The notes beneath the pieces were generated by a model. It saw only the letters and a list, made by a program, of their open reading frames with translations, ran no database searches and was not told the DNA's origin. Shown piece after piece: positions 20,366 to 31,945 of a DNA stretch of 64,000 nt; within the stretch, counting starts at the first letter, position 1; the number at the start of each line of letters is the position of its first letter. This DNA is from Coix lacryma-jobi var. lacryma-jobi (Eukaryota > Streptophyta > Magnoliopsida > Poales > Poaceae). The translations under genes were made by a program, and so were the position numbers. Location: positions 112,309,204 to 112,373,203 of the forward strand of contig CM019827.1 of assembly GCA_009763385.1 (NCBI GenBank), in the 5' to 3' direction.

Positions 20366-23300
20366 GAAGCAGTGCTCGTCGACTTCCTCCGCGTGAACAT
20401 CGACATGTTTGCGTGGAGCCCCTCGGACATGCCGGGCATACCGAGGGAAGTCGCCGAGCACGCCTTGGAGATCCAGGCCGGGTCCAGACCGGTGAAGCAG
20501 CGCCTGCGCCGCTTCGACGAGAAGAAGCGCAGGATCATCGGCGAGGAGGTGCACAAGCTTTTGGCGGCCGGATTCATCAAGGAAGTATCTCACCCGCAGT
20601 GGTTAGCCAATCCTGTTCTAGTTACGAAAAAGAATGGAAAAATGCGAATGTGTGTAGATTACACTGGTCTGAATAAGGCATGTCCAAAAGTTCCATTCCC
20701 TTTACCTAGAATTGATCAGATCGTCGATTCCACTGCGGGGTGTGAGGTACTTTCATTTCTCGATGCGTATTCCGGCTACCACCAGATTAGGATGAAAGAA
20801 TCCGACGAGCTCGCTACCTCTTTTGTTACGCCTTTTGGTATGTATTGCTACGTTACGATGCCCTTCGGCCTTCGAAACGCCGGGGCAACGTATCAGCGGT
20901 GTATGCAGCATATCTTTGGCGAGCACATAGGCAAAACCGTCGAGGCCTACGTCGATGACATCGTGGTTAAAACCAAGAAAGTCGGGAACCTCATCAGCGA
21001 CCTCGAGACCACGTTCGAGTGCCTCCGGGCCAAGAATGTGAAACTCAACCCCGAGAAATGTGTCTTCGGCGTGCCACGGGGCATGCTGCTTGGCTACATC
21101 GTCTCGCAACGGGGGATCGAGGCCAACCCCGAAAAAATCTCAGCAGTCACGAGGATGGGCCCAATTCGAGACCTCAAGAGCGTGCAGAAAGTGACAGGCT
21201 GCCTAGCCGCTCTCAGCAGATTCATCTCGAGGCTAGGGGAAAAAGCGCTACCCCTCTACCGCCTGCTGAAGAAGACGGAACGCTTTGTGTGGACTGTCGA
21301 AGCCGAGGAGGCCTTAACCAAGTTGAAAAGGTTGTTGACTTCCGCGCCAATTCTCGTGCCTCCGCGACCAGCGCAAGATGACGACTGCCCTGAACCCCTT
21401 CTCCTCTATGTGGCCGCAACCACCCAGGTGGTCAGCGCGGTCATGGTTGTCGAGAGACACGAGGAGGGTCATGCGTTGCCGGTCCAACGGCCGGTGTACT
21501 TCACCAGTGAGGTGCTCTCCGAGGCCAAGGTCCGGTACCCGCACATCCAGAAGCTGCTCTACGGCATTATCCTCACGAGGCGCAAGCTCCAGCACTACTT
21601 CCTCGCTCATCCCGTAACGGTGGTTTCGACCTTCCCCCTCGGTGAGATCATCAACAATCGGGAGGCCACGGGGCGCATCGCCAAGTGGTCCGCCGAACTG
21701 ATGGGGGAGGCCATCACCTACGCCCCACGAAAAGCCATCAAGTCACAGGCGTTGGCAGACTTCGTTGCTGAATGGACCGACACTCAGCTCCCGCCGGCGC
21801 AGATTCAAGCCGAGCTCTGGACCATGTACTTCGACGGATCCCTCATGAAGACGGGGGCAGGCGCGGGCCTGCTCTTCATTTCACCCCTCGGAGTCCACAT
21901 GCGCTATCTGCTACGCTTGCACTTCCCCGCCTCCAACAACGTCGCCGAGTACGAGGCCCTCGTCAATGGGCTGCGCATCGCCCTCGAGCTCGGGGTCCGA
22001 CGCCTCGACGCCCGAGGAGACTCCCAGCTCGTCATCAACCAGGTTATGAAGGCTTCAAGCTGCATCGATCCCAAGATGGAAGCATACTGCGGGGAGGTGC
22101 GCAAGCTAGAAGATAAGTTCTACGGCCTCGAGCTCAACCACATAGCTCGAAAGTACAACGAAGCCGCAGACGAGCTGGCAAAGTTGGCGTCCACGCGCGG
22201 CACGGTCCCACCAGACGTCTTCTCGAGGGACGTTTTCGAGCCATCCGTCAAAATCGACCCGGGGGCCGGCCCCTCGACGCCACCCCTCGAGCTGGACACA
22301 GGGGCCCGGCCTTCAACACCACACCTCGAGGACGATACCTCGACGCCCACGGAGGCGATGCAGGTCGAGGCACCCGCCACTTCTTCACCACGACCTCTCG
22401 ACTGGCGGACGCCCTACCTCGACTACCTGACGCAAGGCGTGCTACAGAAGACAAGACGAAGGCCCGACGCGTCGCTCGAAGGGCCAAGACCTACGTCATC
22501 TACGGCGACGAACGGGAGCTGTACCGTCGAAGCCCATCAGGGATCCTTCAACGCTGCATCCCCCTCGAGGAAGGACGCAGGCTCCTCGACGACATGCACT
22601 CGGGGGCTTGCGGCCATCACGCAGCACCGAGGTCCCTAGTTGGGAACGCCTTCCGTCAAGGCTTCTATTGGCCAACCGCCAATGGGGACGCCAAGCGCTT
22701 GGTCCGAGAATGTCACGGGTGTCAATTCTACGCCAAGCAGACGCATCAACCCGCGCACGCCCTACAGATGATCCCCGTTACTTGGCCGTTTGCCGTCTGG
22801 GGGCTCGACCTCGTGGGTCCCCTCAAGATGACAACCGGAAAGTACACGCATGTGCTCGTGGCCATCGACAAATTCACCAAGTGGATCGAGGCCAAGCCCA
22901 TAGGCGACCCCACCTCCGAGAAAGCCGTCGAGTTCATCGCTGACATCATGTACCGGTTTGGGGTGCCTAACGTCATCATCACCGACAATGGAACCCAATT
23001 CACGGGCAAAAAGTTCACCAACTTTTGCGACGACAACAACATTCGCGTGACCTGGGCCTCGGTCGCATACCCTCAATGCAACGGGCAGGTCGAGCGCGCC
23101 AACGGCATGATACTCCATGGGCTGAAGCCAAGGTTGTTCAAGACCCTCAAAAACTTCGGAAAAGGGTGGGCCGCAGAGCTCCCCTCGGTGCTATGGGGCC
23201 TCAGGACTACGCCGAGTCGAGCAACCGGGTTCACTCCGTTCTTCCTAACCTACGGCGCCGAGGCTGTCTTGCCTACGGACCTCGAGTACGGCTCCCCTCG

Positions 23301-23642
23301 ACTTCGAGCCTACAACGAGCAAACCAACGATGAAAGGCTCGCCAACGCCAAGGACCAGCTCGAGGAGGCCCGAGATGTGGCGCTCCTCAACTCCGCACGC
23401 TACCAGCAAACGCTTCGACGCTACCACGACAAGCACGTGCGCGCGAGGGACCTGGCGGTGGGGGACCTCGTACTTCGACGGCTGCAAGATAATCGAGGGC
23501 GCCACAAGCTTACCCCTCCATGGGAGGGCCATACACCGTAGCTGAAGTGCTCAAGCCAGGAACATACAAGCTCTACGATGACCAAGGCCGAATCCTGGCA
23601 AACGCGTGGAACATATCACAGCTACGTCGCTTCTACTCTTAG
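20366..23642 (+). pseudogene. Tat element pol: RT, two RNase H domains, integrase (two frameshifts)
   Basis: Follows the TAG in the same frame. Reverse transcriptase: MCVDYTGLNKACPK near 20650, catalytic YVDDIV near 20948. First RNase H about 21390-21700, archaeal-type RNase H with MYFDGSLMKTGAG at about 21823-22200. The frame is lost near 22443 (ctacagaag, one base short) and integrase continues in another frame: zinc finger with HSGACGHH..CHGCQFY (22599-22740), core with GLDLVGPLK, TDNGTQF and the later Glu (about 22800-23110). A second single-base loss near 23529 (gagggccata) shifts the last 37 codons, which end at TAG 23640. Both lesions are single C losses in short C runs. RT has KVPFPLP where related copies usually show KDPFPLP-like sequence. 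Replication enzymes, broken in this copy. Confidence 0.88.
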
Positions 23643-23746
23643 AGGCCTCAGGGCCTCGTTCATTTTGTTGCTTTGTACACACATGTCAAATATGAATGGG
23701 CAAACTCGTGTACCATCTTTCTTTTTACTTAGCAACATAAGGTAGC

Positions 23747-23773
23747 CTCGACCCTGCCTTGCTCAGGGTCGAG
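23747..23773. terminator. Perfect hairpin between pol and the antisense gene
   Basis: ctcgaccctg at 23747-23756 and cagggtcgag at 23764-23773, a 10-bp perfect stem with a 7-base loop. It lies about 105 bp behind the pol stop and 420 bp from the stop of the convergent antisense gene. A role in ending or processing convergent transcripts is a guess. The rest of 23643-24196 is non-coding and shows nothing else. Confidence 0.4.
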
Positions 23774-24196
23774 CCTCCCTCGGGGGCTGACAGGGGGCTT
23801 CCCCCCAGACTCCAGAAAAAAGCGCGTTTTCTTTTCAGATTTGTTTGACCGCCATCTCGATTCATGCCTCGAGCGTACTAGCAACGTCTAAACCCGTAAA
23901 TACCCTCGAGCCTCCAAGAGTCGGGGGACGTCGACGTAGACGTCCACCTACGCCCCCGGGCTACGGTACTCTACCTACGTCTCCCCTCGAGGAACTCGCG
24001 ACGCGTATCAAGGGAGCATAGACTAAGCCGGTAAAGGTTCGAGCCTGTGATAGGAAGACATGGCCAAATAAAACTGAAAAAAGAAACAACTCCCGCAAAA
24101 TAAACAAGTTATTTCCATACAATAGCCTCGACAGGGCATAAATTGTGATACAAGTTTTTACAAGGGCCTCAAACGCCCAAATTTGGCTCGCAGGCC

Positions 24197-27100
24197 TCAG
24201 TCTTCCTCGGTGTGGTACTCCTCCCCGAGGTCCCCCACGGCGGGCTCAGCCTCGACAACCGAGCTGGATGGAGGAGGGCCCTCGACACCGCTGCCGACGT
24301 CGGGAGGCAGCACGTCCTCCTCGAAAAGCTTTGCTAGCGCCGCGCCTGGCTTCTCCATCTTCTCCAGGATCGCGTCGACGCGACGGATGTTCCACTCCTC
24401 GTCCTTCCCCTCGATCTCAATGAAGCCCTTGGCAACAACGTTGACCGGGTAGCGGAAGCCGGAGCGAACCGCCGCGAGCGCCTGCTTCACGCCATGATGG
24501 AGAGCGAGCCGGACGCGGTCCCGCGCGGCCGCATCAAAGTAGCACAGGGCGTCGACCAAGGCATCGCCTCGAGCCACCGTACCCTCTGCTGCGGCGACCG
24601 GGTCGGCACACCACACGGAGCTAAGTCTGTCGAGGGTGACGCGCGCCCTCTCCGACACCATCGTCTCGCCTTGAAGTTGCTCCACGAGATCCTGGTTCGT
24701 CTCGCGAAGCTTCTCGGCGGTCGTCTCGACGTCTATACAGCAAACAGGAAAAGGTGAGCCCGCGCAAGCACCTCAGGAGCAAGGCAATACAAAGCAGGAA
24801 AAATACCTCGGCAGTGCACGTTCAAAGCGGCAAAGTCGCTGGTGAGGACCTCGACGCGCCGCTCAAGTGTGCTCATCCTAGATAGCGCATCGAGCTTTTC
24901 GCCCCTGAGGTCTTCGACCAGCTTGCCTGCCTCCGCAAGAGCCAGATCCTTCCGGATCACCTCTTGCCGCGACGCCTCCACTGCGGATCGGGCGGTGGCG
25001 GCTTCATTCTGGGCAGCGGCGGCCTCCGTTCTCGCGGCGTCCGCTGTGGCTCGGGCGGCGATGGCTTCGCTCCGGGCGTCGGCGGCCTCCTTCTTCGACG
25101 CCTCCGTCGCAGCCAAGGCGGCGGTGGCCTCCCTCCTAGCTTGGGCGGCCTCGTCACGAGCCGCCTGGAGCTCCGCTTCTGCCGCACGAAGCCGATCCGC
25201 CATCCGAGCGTTCTGGCCCAGCTCGGCGCGGAGCCCCACGAGCTCTCCCGCCGCCCTCGCGAGGTCGGCCACCACCTGCGTGGATTTCTCCGTCTCCTCG
25301 GACAGAGCCCGCTCCGCCTCCGCCATCAGCTCGACCACCTCCTTGAAGATGGCTCGCGCCGCCCGCGGGCGTTCGACAAGGACCATGGCGCCGCCCGAGC
25401 TCGGTGCGCCAGCACGCGGGAGAACGAGCGGCAGCGGATGGCCCGAGTCTTCCGGCCCTTGGCCGGCTCCGGACGGGGCCTCGGGCCCCACCTCCAGCAC
25501 GGGGGCCTCGTCCGAAGGCGGCGCCTTCTCCAGCTCTTCTAAGAGCTCCTCCACCGTGGGCACCCTCGCCCCCGACACCTTCTCGGCGTTCTCCTGCTCC
25601 GGGGGCGCGAGAGGCTCCGGCGGAGGGGGGTCTTGACCAGCAGGTCGGCTCGTGGCGTCTAGGCCCCCAAGGCCCGTAACCTCCTCGGCCTCGAGCCCCA
25701 CCGAGGCCGCCCCTACCTCCGGCACACCCCCCGGGGCGGCCGTCGTAGGCAGGGGTAAAGGCGCCCCCTCGGACGGCGCCACCAAAGGAGGAGGGGGTGG
25801 GGCCGTGACGGACGCGGTCACGGCAGGCTCGACGCTAGAAGTTGAGGTCCCTGCTACAGAAGAAAACATCATCGTCAGGACCAAAAAAGATTTCGACCCA
25901 CGCGGTCGGCGTCGCCAGCCTCACCAAGATCCACTGCGGCCATCCGACTTCCTCGAGCCATAGCCGCTCGAGCCTTCGCCAACCAAGCCGCCTCACCGGC
26001 AGAAGAAGGGCCCATACCTCGAGGTGCCTGGACATCCGCGGAGCTCGAAGTCTTGGCCCGCTTGGACGCCGCGGGCCCCGCCTCCTGCCGAGTGCGCTTC
26101 TCCCTGGAAAGCCCGGAGACAGCACGTATCGTCAAAAAAAAAGGGGGGGGGGGTTGGGGGGCAAATCCTCACTACCATCAGAATTGAAACATCACTTACC
26201 CAAAACGACGGCCGAGCTTTTTCCCCGAGTCGCCGGACCCGCTCGGGGGCTTCGTTCCCGACCCTTGGCACGAGCCGCGTACCTGGGCCGCTTCCACGTG
26301 GCACGGGGAGAGGGAAGGCTCCCGGTGCCTCCTGTGGCTCGACCCCGACGGGGAGCTATCTCTGGGCCTCTCGCCCCGGGAGGGGGACCTTGTCCCAGCC
26401 AAGCGGTCGTCTTGGCGACTCTCTCGACGTGGGCTCCGGGACCCGCTCCGACGCTCGATGCGGCGGTCAGGCCTCCCCGCATCCGCCTCCCTCTCCCGAC
26501 GTGGTTGCGGCGACGGGCTCCGAGGCCGCTCACGGCCACCGTCACGAGGCGACCGAGGGCTCCTCCCACGACGGTCGTGGAGGCGGGGGCTTGACGCCCC
26601 GTCGTGCTGCCCGCTCCTCTGGGAGCTCGAAGTCCCCCTCGACGCTTCGCGACGGGCAGGCTCGGGATCCCTCTCGACGCGAGGGCCACGCCTCGAGGAA
26701 CGGCCCCTCTCGGGATCCTCCGCCTGGGTCGACACCGACGTCGACCCCTTCTGCGCCGCGTCGACAGCGCTCCGGGTCCGCGGCTTCCTCACGACGGCCG
26801 GCTCGTCCGGCGCGGAGCTCGAGGTCCCCTGGCCTTCCGCCGAAGCCTGGCTCGGCACGACCCTCCGCGGCTGCGTCCCGCGCGATCCCTTCGCCGCGGA
26901 GACCTCCAAGACACCCTCCTGCACAAAGGAGGGGTCAGCCCCGACGCCGAAGACCCCCGCGCGCCTCAGGCGCGCGTCCATCCCCTCGTCATCATCATCA
27001 TCATCCTCGTCGTCGCTCTCCTCCTCCGAGCCCGAGGAGCTCAGCTCTGGGGACTCGTCTCCAGGCTGACGGCTGCGGCGAGCCTTCGCCAGCCTCTGCT

Positions 27101-28281
27101 CTCGAGCCGAGCGACGCAAGTTTTTGATTTTTTCCTTTTCCTTCCTGGCGTCCTTGCTCTCCTTATCTTTTTGAGCAGAAAGGCGCCTCACCTGGGTATC
27201 CGCGGCGTCCTCCCTCACCGGAGGCCTCGACGCGCGATAAGTAAACGCCCCCTGCGAAAATAAAACAGATAAGGAAAATCGCGGGAAGAAAGAAGGAAAG
27301 AGGGGCTCAAGGCCAACCCGCTCGAGGGGAGCTTACCAGGTCAGGACACCCCGTGCTGGGTGCCATAGCAATTAGGTTGGCTTCCTCGGGGCGGAACGTC
27401 CCTTGAATCGTGATCGACACCCGGGAGACGGCTTCATTCCGGGACAGCTCCGCCTCGGCCAACCTCGAGCGCCTCAACCCCTCGAGCGAGGCCTTAGGCC
27501 CCATCTCGAACATGAGGAGGGGACGGTCCGCCAGAGGAAGGACCCTCCGCTGGTGGAACGCCCAGATGACCGCTGCGACGGTCAGCCCCTTCTCCTCCAC
27601 CAACGTCTTCATCGCCCTCATTAGCGGCACCAGGTGGCGCTGCCTGTCCGACGCGACGCCCCAAGTCCACTTCTCCGGACGTCGGGTGAGGACACCGCCG
27701 GTATATCGCGGAAAGAGGTCGCCTTCGTTCCGCAGGTAGAACCAGTGGTCGTCCCATCCCGCCTGGTTAGAAGAGAGTTTGTAGCGCAGGTACTCGCGGG
27801 GAACGCCGGCCGGTGAAGGTCCAGTCCTCGCGGTGATGGCCAAGGAGCCCATCCGCACGAACCGCCTCCTGCCGGACTTCGAGGCCTTGACGAAGAGCTC
27901 GCCCCGGAAGAGGTGGACGAACATCTCCCAGTGCGGCTCCATCCTCAAATATCCCTCGCACACCGCGGCGAAGATGGCGGCGTGCGAGATCGAGTTGGGG
28001 GAGAAGTGGTGCAGCTCCGCCTCGAAGTGGTGGGTGAGCGCCCGCATGAAGCGACTCGGCGGAACACCGAGCCCCATACGGTGGTAGCGAGTAAAGCTCA
28101 CCACGTACCCCTCCGGCGGGTGCGGCTCGCGGTGGTCCGCCGATGGAAGAATCCACCACGCGGGCCCCGCCTCCGGGTTGGGGCGAAGGAGACCACGCTC
28201 CACCAGCGTCGCCAACTCCTCCTGCGTCGTCTTCGTCGGGCTCCAGTCCTCGGCCGGCAGCACTTGAGATTGGGCGGCCAT
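24197..28281 (-). CDS. Antisense five-exon gene inside the Tat element (gypsy-type transposon domain, RS-rich, coiled coil)
   Basis: complement(join(24197..24732, 24807..25853, 25925..26103, 26200..27251, 27337..28281)), 1,253 codons, 1,252 aa, all in frame. Introns of 74, 71, 96 and 85 bp have good donors (gtattt, gtgagg, gtaagt, gtaagc) and pyrimidine-rich acceptors. Start is the first ATG (MAAQSQVLPAEDW) after a TATA box. Residues about 50-240 resemble Pfam 'putative gypsy type transposon' (PF04195): GYVVSFTRYHRMGLGVP and HFSPNSISHAAIFAAVCEG. Residues about 340-660 are Arg/Ser-rich with a D/E tract (EEESDDEDDDDDDEG). Exon 4 ends in an Ala/Glu heptad region, about 895-1065, a likely coiled coil. 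The C-terminus is acidic (EEYHTEED). Extra, often antisense, ORFs behind integrase are known in Tat elements; their role is unknown. No frame damage. Expression is not shown. Confidence 0.85.
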
Positions 28282-28420
28282 GTCCGCGGCAGCACGAATC
28301 TGAGCTGCGGACGGGCGGCCGGGAAGATTTCCAATCACTGACTCGAGGAGAAGGCGTGTGGAGGCTATGGCGGCGGTAAAGGCAAAGGCAAAGTAAAGGG
28401 TTCCTTTCCCCTCTCTTTCG

Positions 28421-28430
28421 ATATTTATAG
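28421..28430 (-). promoter_or_regulatory. TATA box of the antisense gene
   Basis: Minus strand reads CTATAAATAT, 140 bases before the ATG at 28281. Transcription would start near 28390 and give a leader of about 110 bases. The stretch 28431-29578 upstream is GC-rich, with many CTCGAG sites and a loosely repeated segment (aaggcgcgccca...ggcttcttca at about 28627-28680 and again at 29305-29355). It probably holds the rest of this promoter. Confidence 0.6.
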
Positions 28431-29578
28431 GGGCAAACCTCAACGGGCGGGGCCTCCCACGATGTAAAAAGGTAACCGCATGCATTTAATGCGCCCACCT
28501 AACCACGTCTCGAGCCGGATGCAGGGTACTCGAAACAATACCTCAGTTATCGGGGCCCTCCACGGCCGCCGCTTCAACTTCGCATCCGTCGCCCAGACGA
28601 CGTGATCTCCACTACCTTGCCTGAAAAGGCGCGCCCAACGGGCAGAAGAATTCCAGACGACGGAGGCTTCTTCACAAAGGTAAGAACGGGCCCCGGCCCT
28701 AAGCCTCGAAGCAGCGAAGGCTGGCCCTCGAAGAGGGTTCGACAGCCGGCTTCGAGCACCCGAGTCAGGGACACCAAGGGGCGCCATTCGCGGCATTACT
28801 CGAGGGCCGAGCCCTCGAGGCCCCTCACGTGTATCCAAGGCGGGGAGCTCGACGTGCAGTGAGATCCCCTCGGAGGGAGGCATCGAGCCACCGGGCCCTA
28901 ACGAACGGACCCGGCACTCCTGCAGACTGAGCGCCCATGCTTTATGAGACCGCCTCCGGGCCACAGTCGACCCCATCGAACGGGGCACGAGCTCTCACTT
29001 GGATTCCCCGTTACCAGCTCACCGGGAACCTCGATACTCGCCCGCTCGTGGTAGTACGAGGCATCCCACCCCGCATCCGATCGAAAGGACTCGGCGGGAT
29101 GACAAGCCAGGGCAATCGGCATGCCGGACAGCTCGAGGAGCCGGCCAGTCGGTTCAGCCTGGCACCCCTCGACGAAAGAGGGTCTAATAACTCGAGCAGT
29201 TGCGACTGATCTTTTTCCTTTGTGTGAGCATGAGATTTTCAGGCTCCGGACGAACGCCCCTCCGAGCCAGGCCTCGGGCGGAGTTCCCCACGACAAAGAA
29301 GAAAGGCGCGCCCAGCAGGCGGAAGGTTTCCCAGCGACAGAGGTTTCTTCAAAAGGATCCAAAACTCGGGGACTCGACACTCCAACACCACTAACACTCG
29401 CAAAAAGCCCACGAGGGAGTTCCAACCCCTCCCCCGTGGCCTCGGGGGCTACACCCACGGGTGTCGCTCGCGCGACACCCATGGAATCAACACGGCTAAA
29501 CCCCCTCGAAAACCAACACAGTCAAAGTCCTCAAAACCCAGGTCAAAGAGCCCCTGCTCGAGTACAACCACTCAAACA

Positions 29579-29590
29579 AGGGCTCGGGGG
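29579..29590 (+). other. Polypurine tract of the Tat element
   Basis: agggctcggggg followed by ctac, directly before the 3' LTR start at 29595. It is interrupted by ctc, but the position is exact for plus-strand priming. Confidence 0.6.
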
Positions 29591-29594
29591 CTAC

Positions 29595-30665
29595 TGTCGG
29601 TGGTACAAAAAAGGGGTACCCCCAATCAACGCACACACCCGAACGCTCTGTCTCCGTCTCGCCCGAGACCTCCCAGCGAGGCCCCGGGCAAGCACGACCG
29701 CTCTCCGTCTCGCTCGAGCCCTCCAGACCTCGGGCAAGCGCGCCCTCACACCTCGAGACCCACGCGGGGACCTCGAGCCTCCCTAACACGGCAGCCAGCC
29801 CCTCGAGACGCTTCACGCCTCCCTCGAGCGGCCCAGACATTGGATACTAGCCCCATACCACACATTTAATGCATCCACCTACTCCAGTCATGTCCGTTGG
29901 TACACAGCACGTCCCACAGTGACTCGGTGTAAGGGTCCAAGTCTCGTTTTCACCGCAGGCATGGGTAAAAGGGCACCAGTACAACACTGTTCGGCCATAC
30001 CATGCACTGTAACACCTCGAGGCCGGCTCCGCGCCCCTCGAGCCCATGCACCATAACACCTCGAGGCCGGCTCCGCGCCCCTCGAGTCCTGATGACTCCC
30101 TTGTCTTTTGAAGGACAGGTACCCCAAAGATCCGGAGGGGCCCAGCCGCAACCGGTACGAGCCCGTACGAGCGCAGCATGGCCGCCCCGCCGCAACGACG
30201 CCACGTCTACACCAAGGACGAAGGCCACACCTCAAGGACGCTTCGACAGTAACGCCCACGTCGACTCCAGTAGCCCCGACAAGACAGGATCCCTACCCTA
30301 CGCCATATCGGGCGTTGTACATATCTGTCCTGTGTAAGCCCTGGTCTCCTCTTGTTCTATAAAAGGGGACGCCAGGGTCCTTCGCGGAAAGGGGGGGGGA
30401 CTCAGGTCGACAGTTACACAACACACGAGTCCACACACACATACATTCGAGTCCGGACTCCGGTCCACGCTCACTGAGCTTGTATTCGCCCCTGTACAAG
30501 CACTTAGGTGCAAGTAATACAAGAACCACCTCCCTCGCTGGACGTAGGGCCTTCTTTGCCCGAACCAGGATAAATCCTTGTGTCATCTTGCATCACCATC
30601 CAGGGAGAGAAGCACGCGATCGTATTACTCGTTGGTGTCATACCCCTGGGTTCGAAACACCGACA
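29595..30665 (+). repeat. 3' LTR of the Tat element
   Basis: 1,071 bp. Compared by eye with the 5' LTR: seven substitutions (four C/T differences, one G/A and two transversions) and one extra G in the run at 30391-30399. The TATA box is at 30358-30364; the 44-bp duplication is present. Transcription from this LTR would read into the second part of the outer gag-pol. Confidence 0.95.
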
Positions 30666-30670
30666 AGTGG

Positions 30671-31934
30671 TGTTACTGCTACTTATCAGAAGGTCAAAGC
30701 CCTTTTTGCCTGGCCCGGGTTGAAGAAAACTGTACAAGAATATGTGGCTGCTTGTGAGGTATGTGCCCAGGCAAAATCTGAACATTGTCGGTTGCCAGGT
30801 CTCTTGCAGCCACTACCTGTTCCACCCACAGCATGGCATACTATCAGTCTGGACTTCATCGAGGGCTTACCCAAATCCCAGAAATTCGACACCATCTTGG
30901 TTGTCATTGACAAGCTCACAAAGTATGCTCACTTTATTCCCCTCTCCCATCCTTATACCGCCTCTGGTGTTGCTCAAGCATTCTTAACCAATATCTATAA
31001 GTTGCATGGCATGCCATCAGTTATCATTTCAGATCGCGATAGAATTTTTACTAGCAGTTTTTGGCAAGAACTGTTTAAGCTTACTGATACTACCCTGAAC
31101 ATGAGCTCTTCTTACCACCCACAAACTGACGGTCAAACCGAGCGTCTCAATCAATGTTTGGAAACCTATTTGCGCTGCATGGTTCACTCTTGCCCTACAA
31201 AATGGGCGCAATGGCTGTCGTTAGCAGAATTTTGGTATAATTCCACATTTCATTCAGCTCATGGACTCACACCATTCCAAGCATTGTATGGGCATCCACC
31301 AAGACATTTTGGTATTTCTGTTGATGACTCTTGCACTGTGACTGACCTGAGTCAGTGGTTGGAAGACAGGAACATCATGATTCAGCATATCCAACACAAT
31401 CTAGCTCGTGCTCAGCACCGCATGAAGACTCAGGATGATAAGCACCGACAGGAACGCACCTTCGCTGTGGGCGATTGGGTGTATGTCAAGCTGCACCCTC
31501 ATGTTCAACAATCCGTCCAACGACGATCTAACAACAAACTCAGCTATAAGTACTTCGGTCCTTATTTGGTGCTTCAGCGAGTTGGTCAGGTTGCGTACAA
31601 ACTGCAGTTGCCAGCTTCCAGCCAGATACATCCGGTTATCCATGTTTCTCAGCTGAAGAAAGCTTTACCACCTGATGTTACTATCTCTAACGACAGTGAT
31701 CTGCATCTTCTGACCACATTTTTCAGTCTGCCTCCTCAGCAGGTTTTGGCGTCCCGTTTGCAGTTGGTCGGCCATCATGTTGTTCCAGTCGAGCTCGTTC
31801 AACGTCAAGCATGTCCGCCACATTGGTCTACCTGGGAGCCCAAGGCGTCAGCAGTTGGTGGCAAGACCTATTCTGAAACCCGTGGCAAGGCCTCTACCTC
31901 TACATCAGCATCGCGAGGACGCGTTGTCGCTTAA
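30671..31934 (+). CDS. Gypsy gag-pol, second part (integrase and C-terminal tail)
   Basis: Continues the outer element's frame after the nested insertion. Integrase zinc finger completes (C-x2-C in CEVCAQAK), the core holds LDFIEGLPK, SDRDRIFTS and the Glu of QTDGQTERL (about 30850-31150). The C-terminal part has the GDWVYVKLHPH module, then HPVIHVSQLKK and a final HWSTWEP segment reminiscent of a reduced chromodomain. Stop TAA at 31932 abuts the polypurine tract. No stops or shifts. The chromodomain reading is tentative. Confidence 0.9.
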
Positions 31935-31945
31935 GGAGGGGAGAG

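Larger units (their letters stand above)
15958..30665 (+). mobile_element. Complete Tat-lineage Gypsy retrotransposon (14.7 kb) with an antisense gene
   Basis: Two LTRs of 1,070 and 1,071 bp, flanked by the 5-bp repeat agtgg (15953-15957 and 30666-30670), inside the integrase gene of the outer Gypsy. Features in order: 5' LTR, primer-binding site, gag-protease, pol with two RNase H-like domains and integrase, a hairpin, a five-exon antisense gene, polypurine tract, 3' LTR. The second, archaeal-type RNase H and the extra region behind integrase mark the Tat group of plant Gypsy elements (relatives: Grande, RIRE2, Retand). By eye the LTRs differ at seven substitutions and one G-run length, under 1 %, so it is younger than the outer element. 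GC-rich and full of CTCGAG sites, unlike its surroundings. Confidence 0.95.

Noticed and set aside
17090..20593. Many long frames on both strands of the Tat gag-protease region
   Set aside because: They are shadows of a GC-rich coding frame: no recognisable domain, no promoter, and the real gag-protease frame explains the lack of stops.
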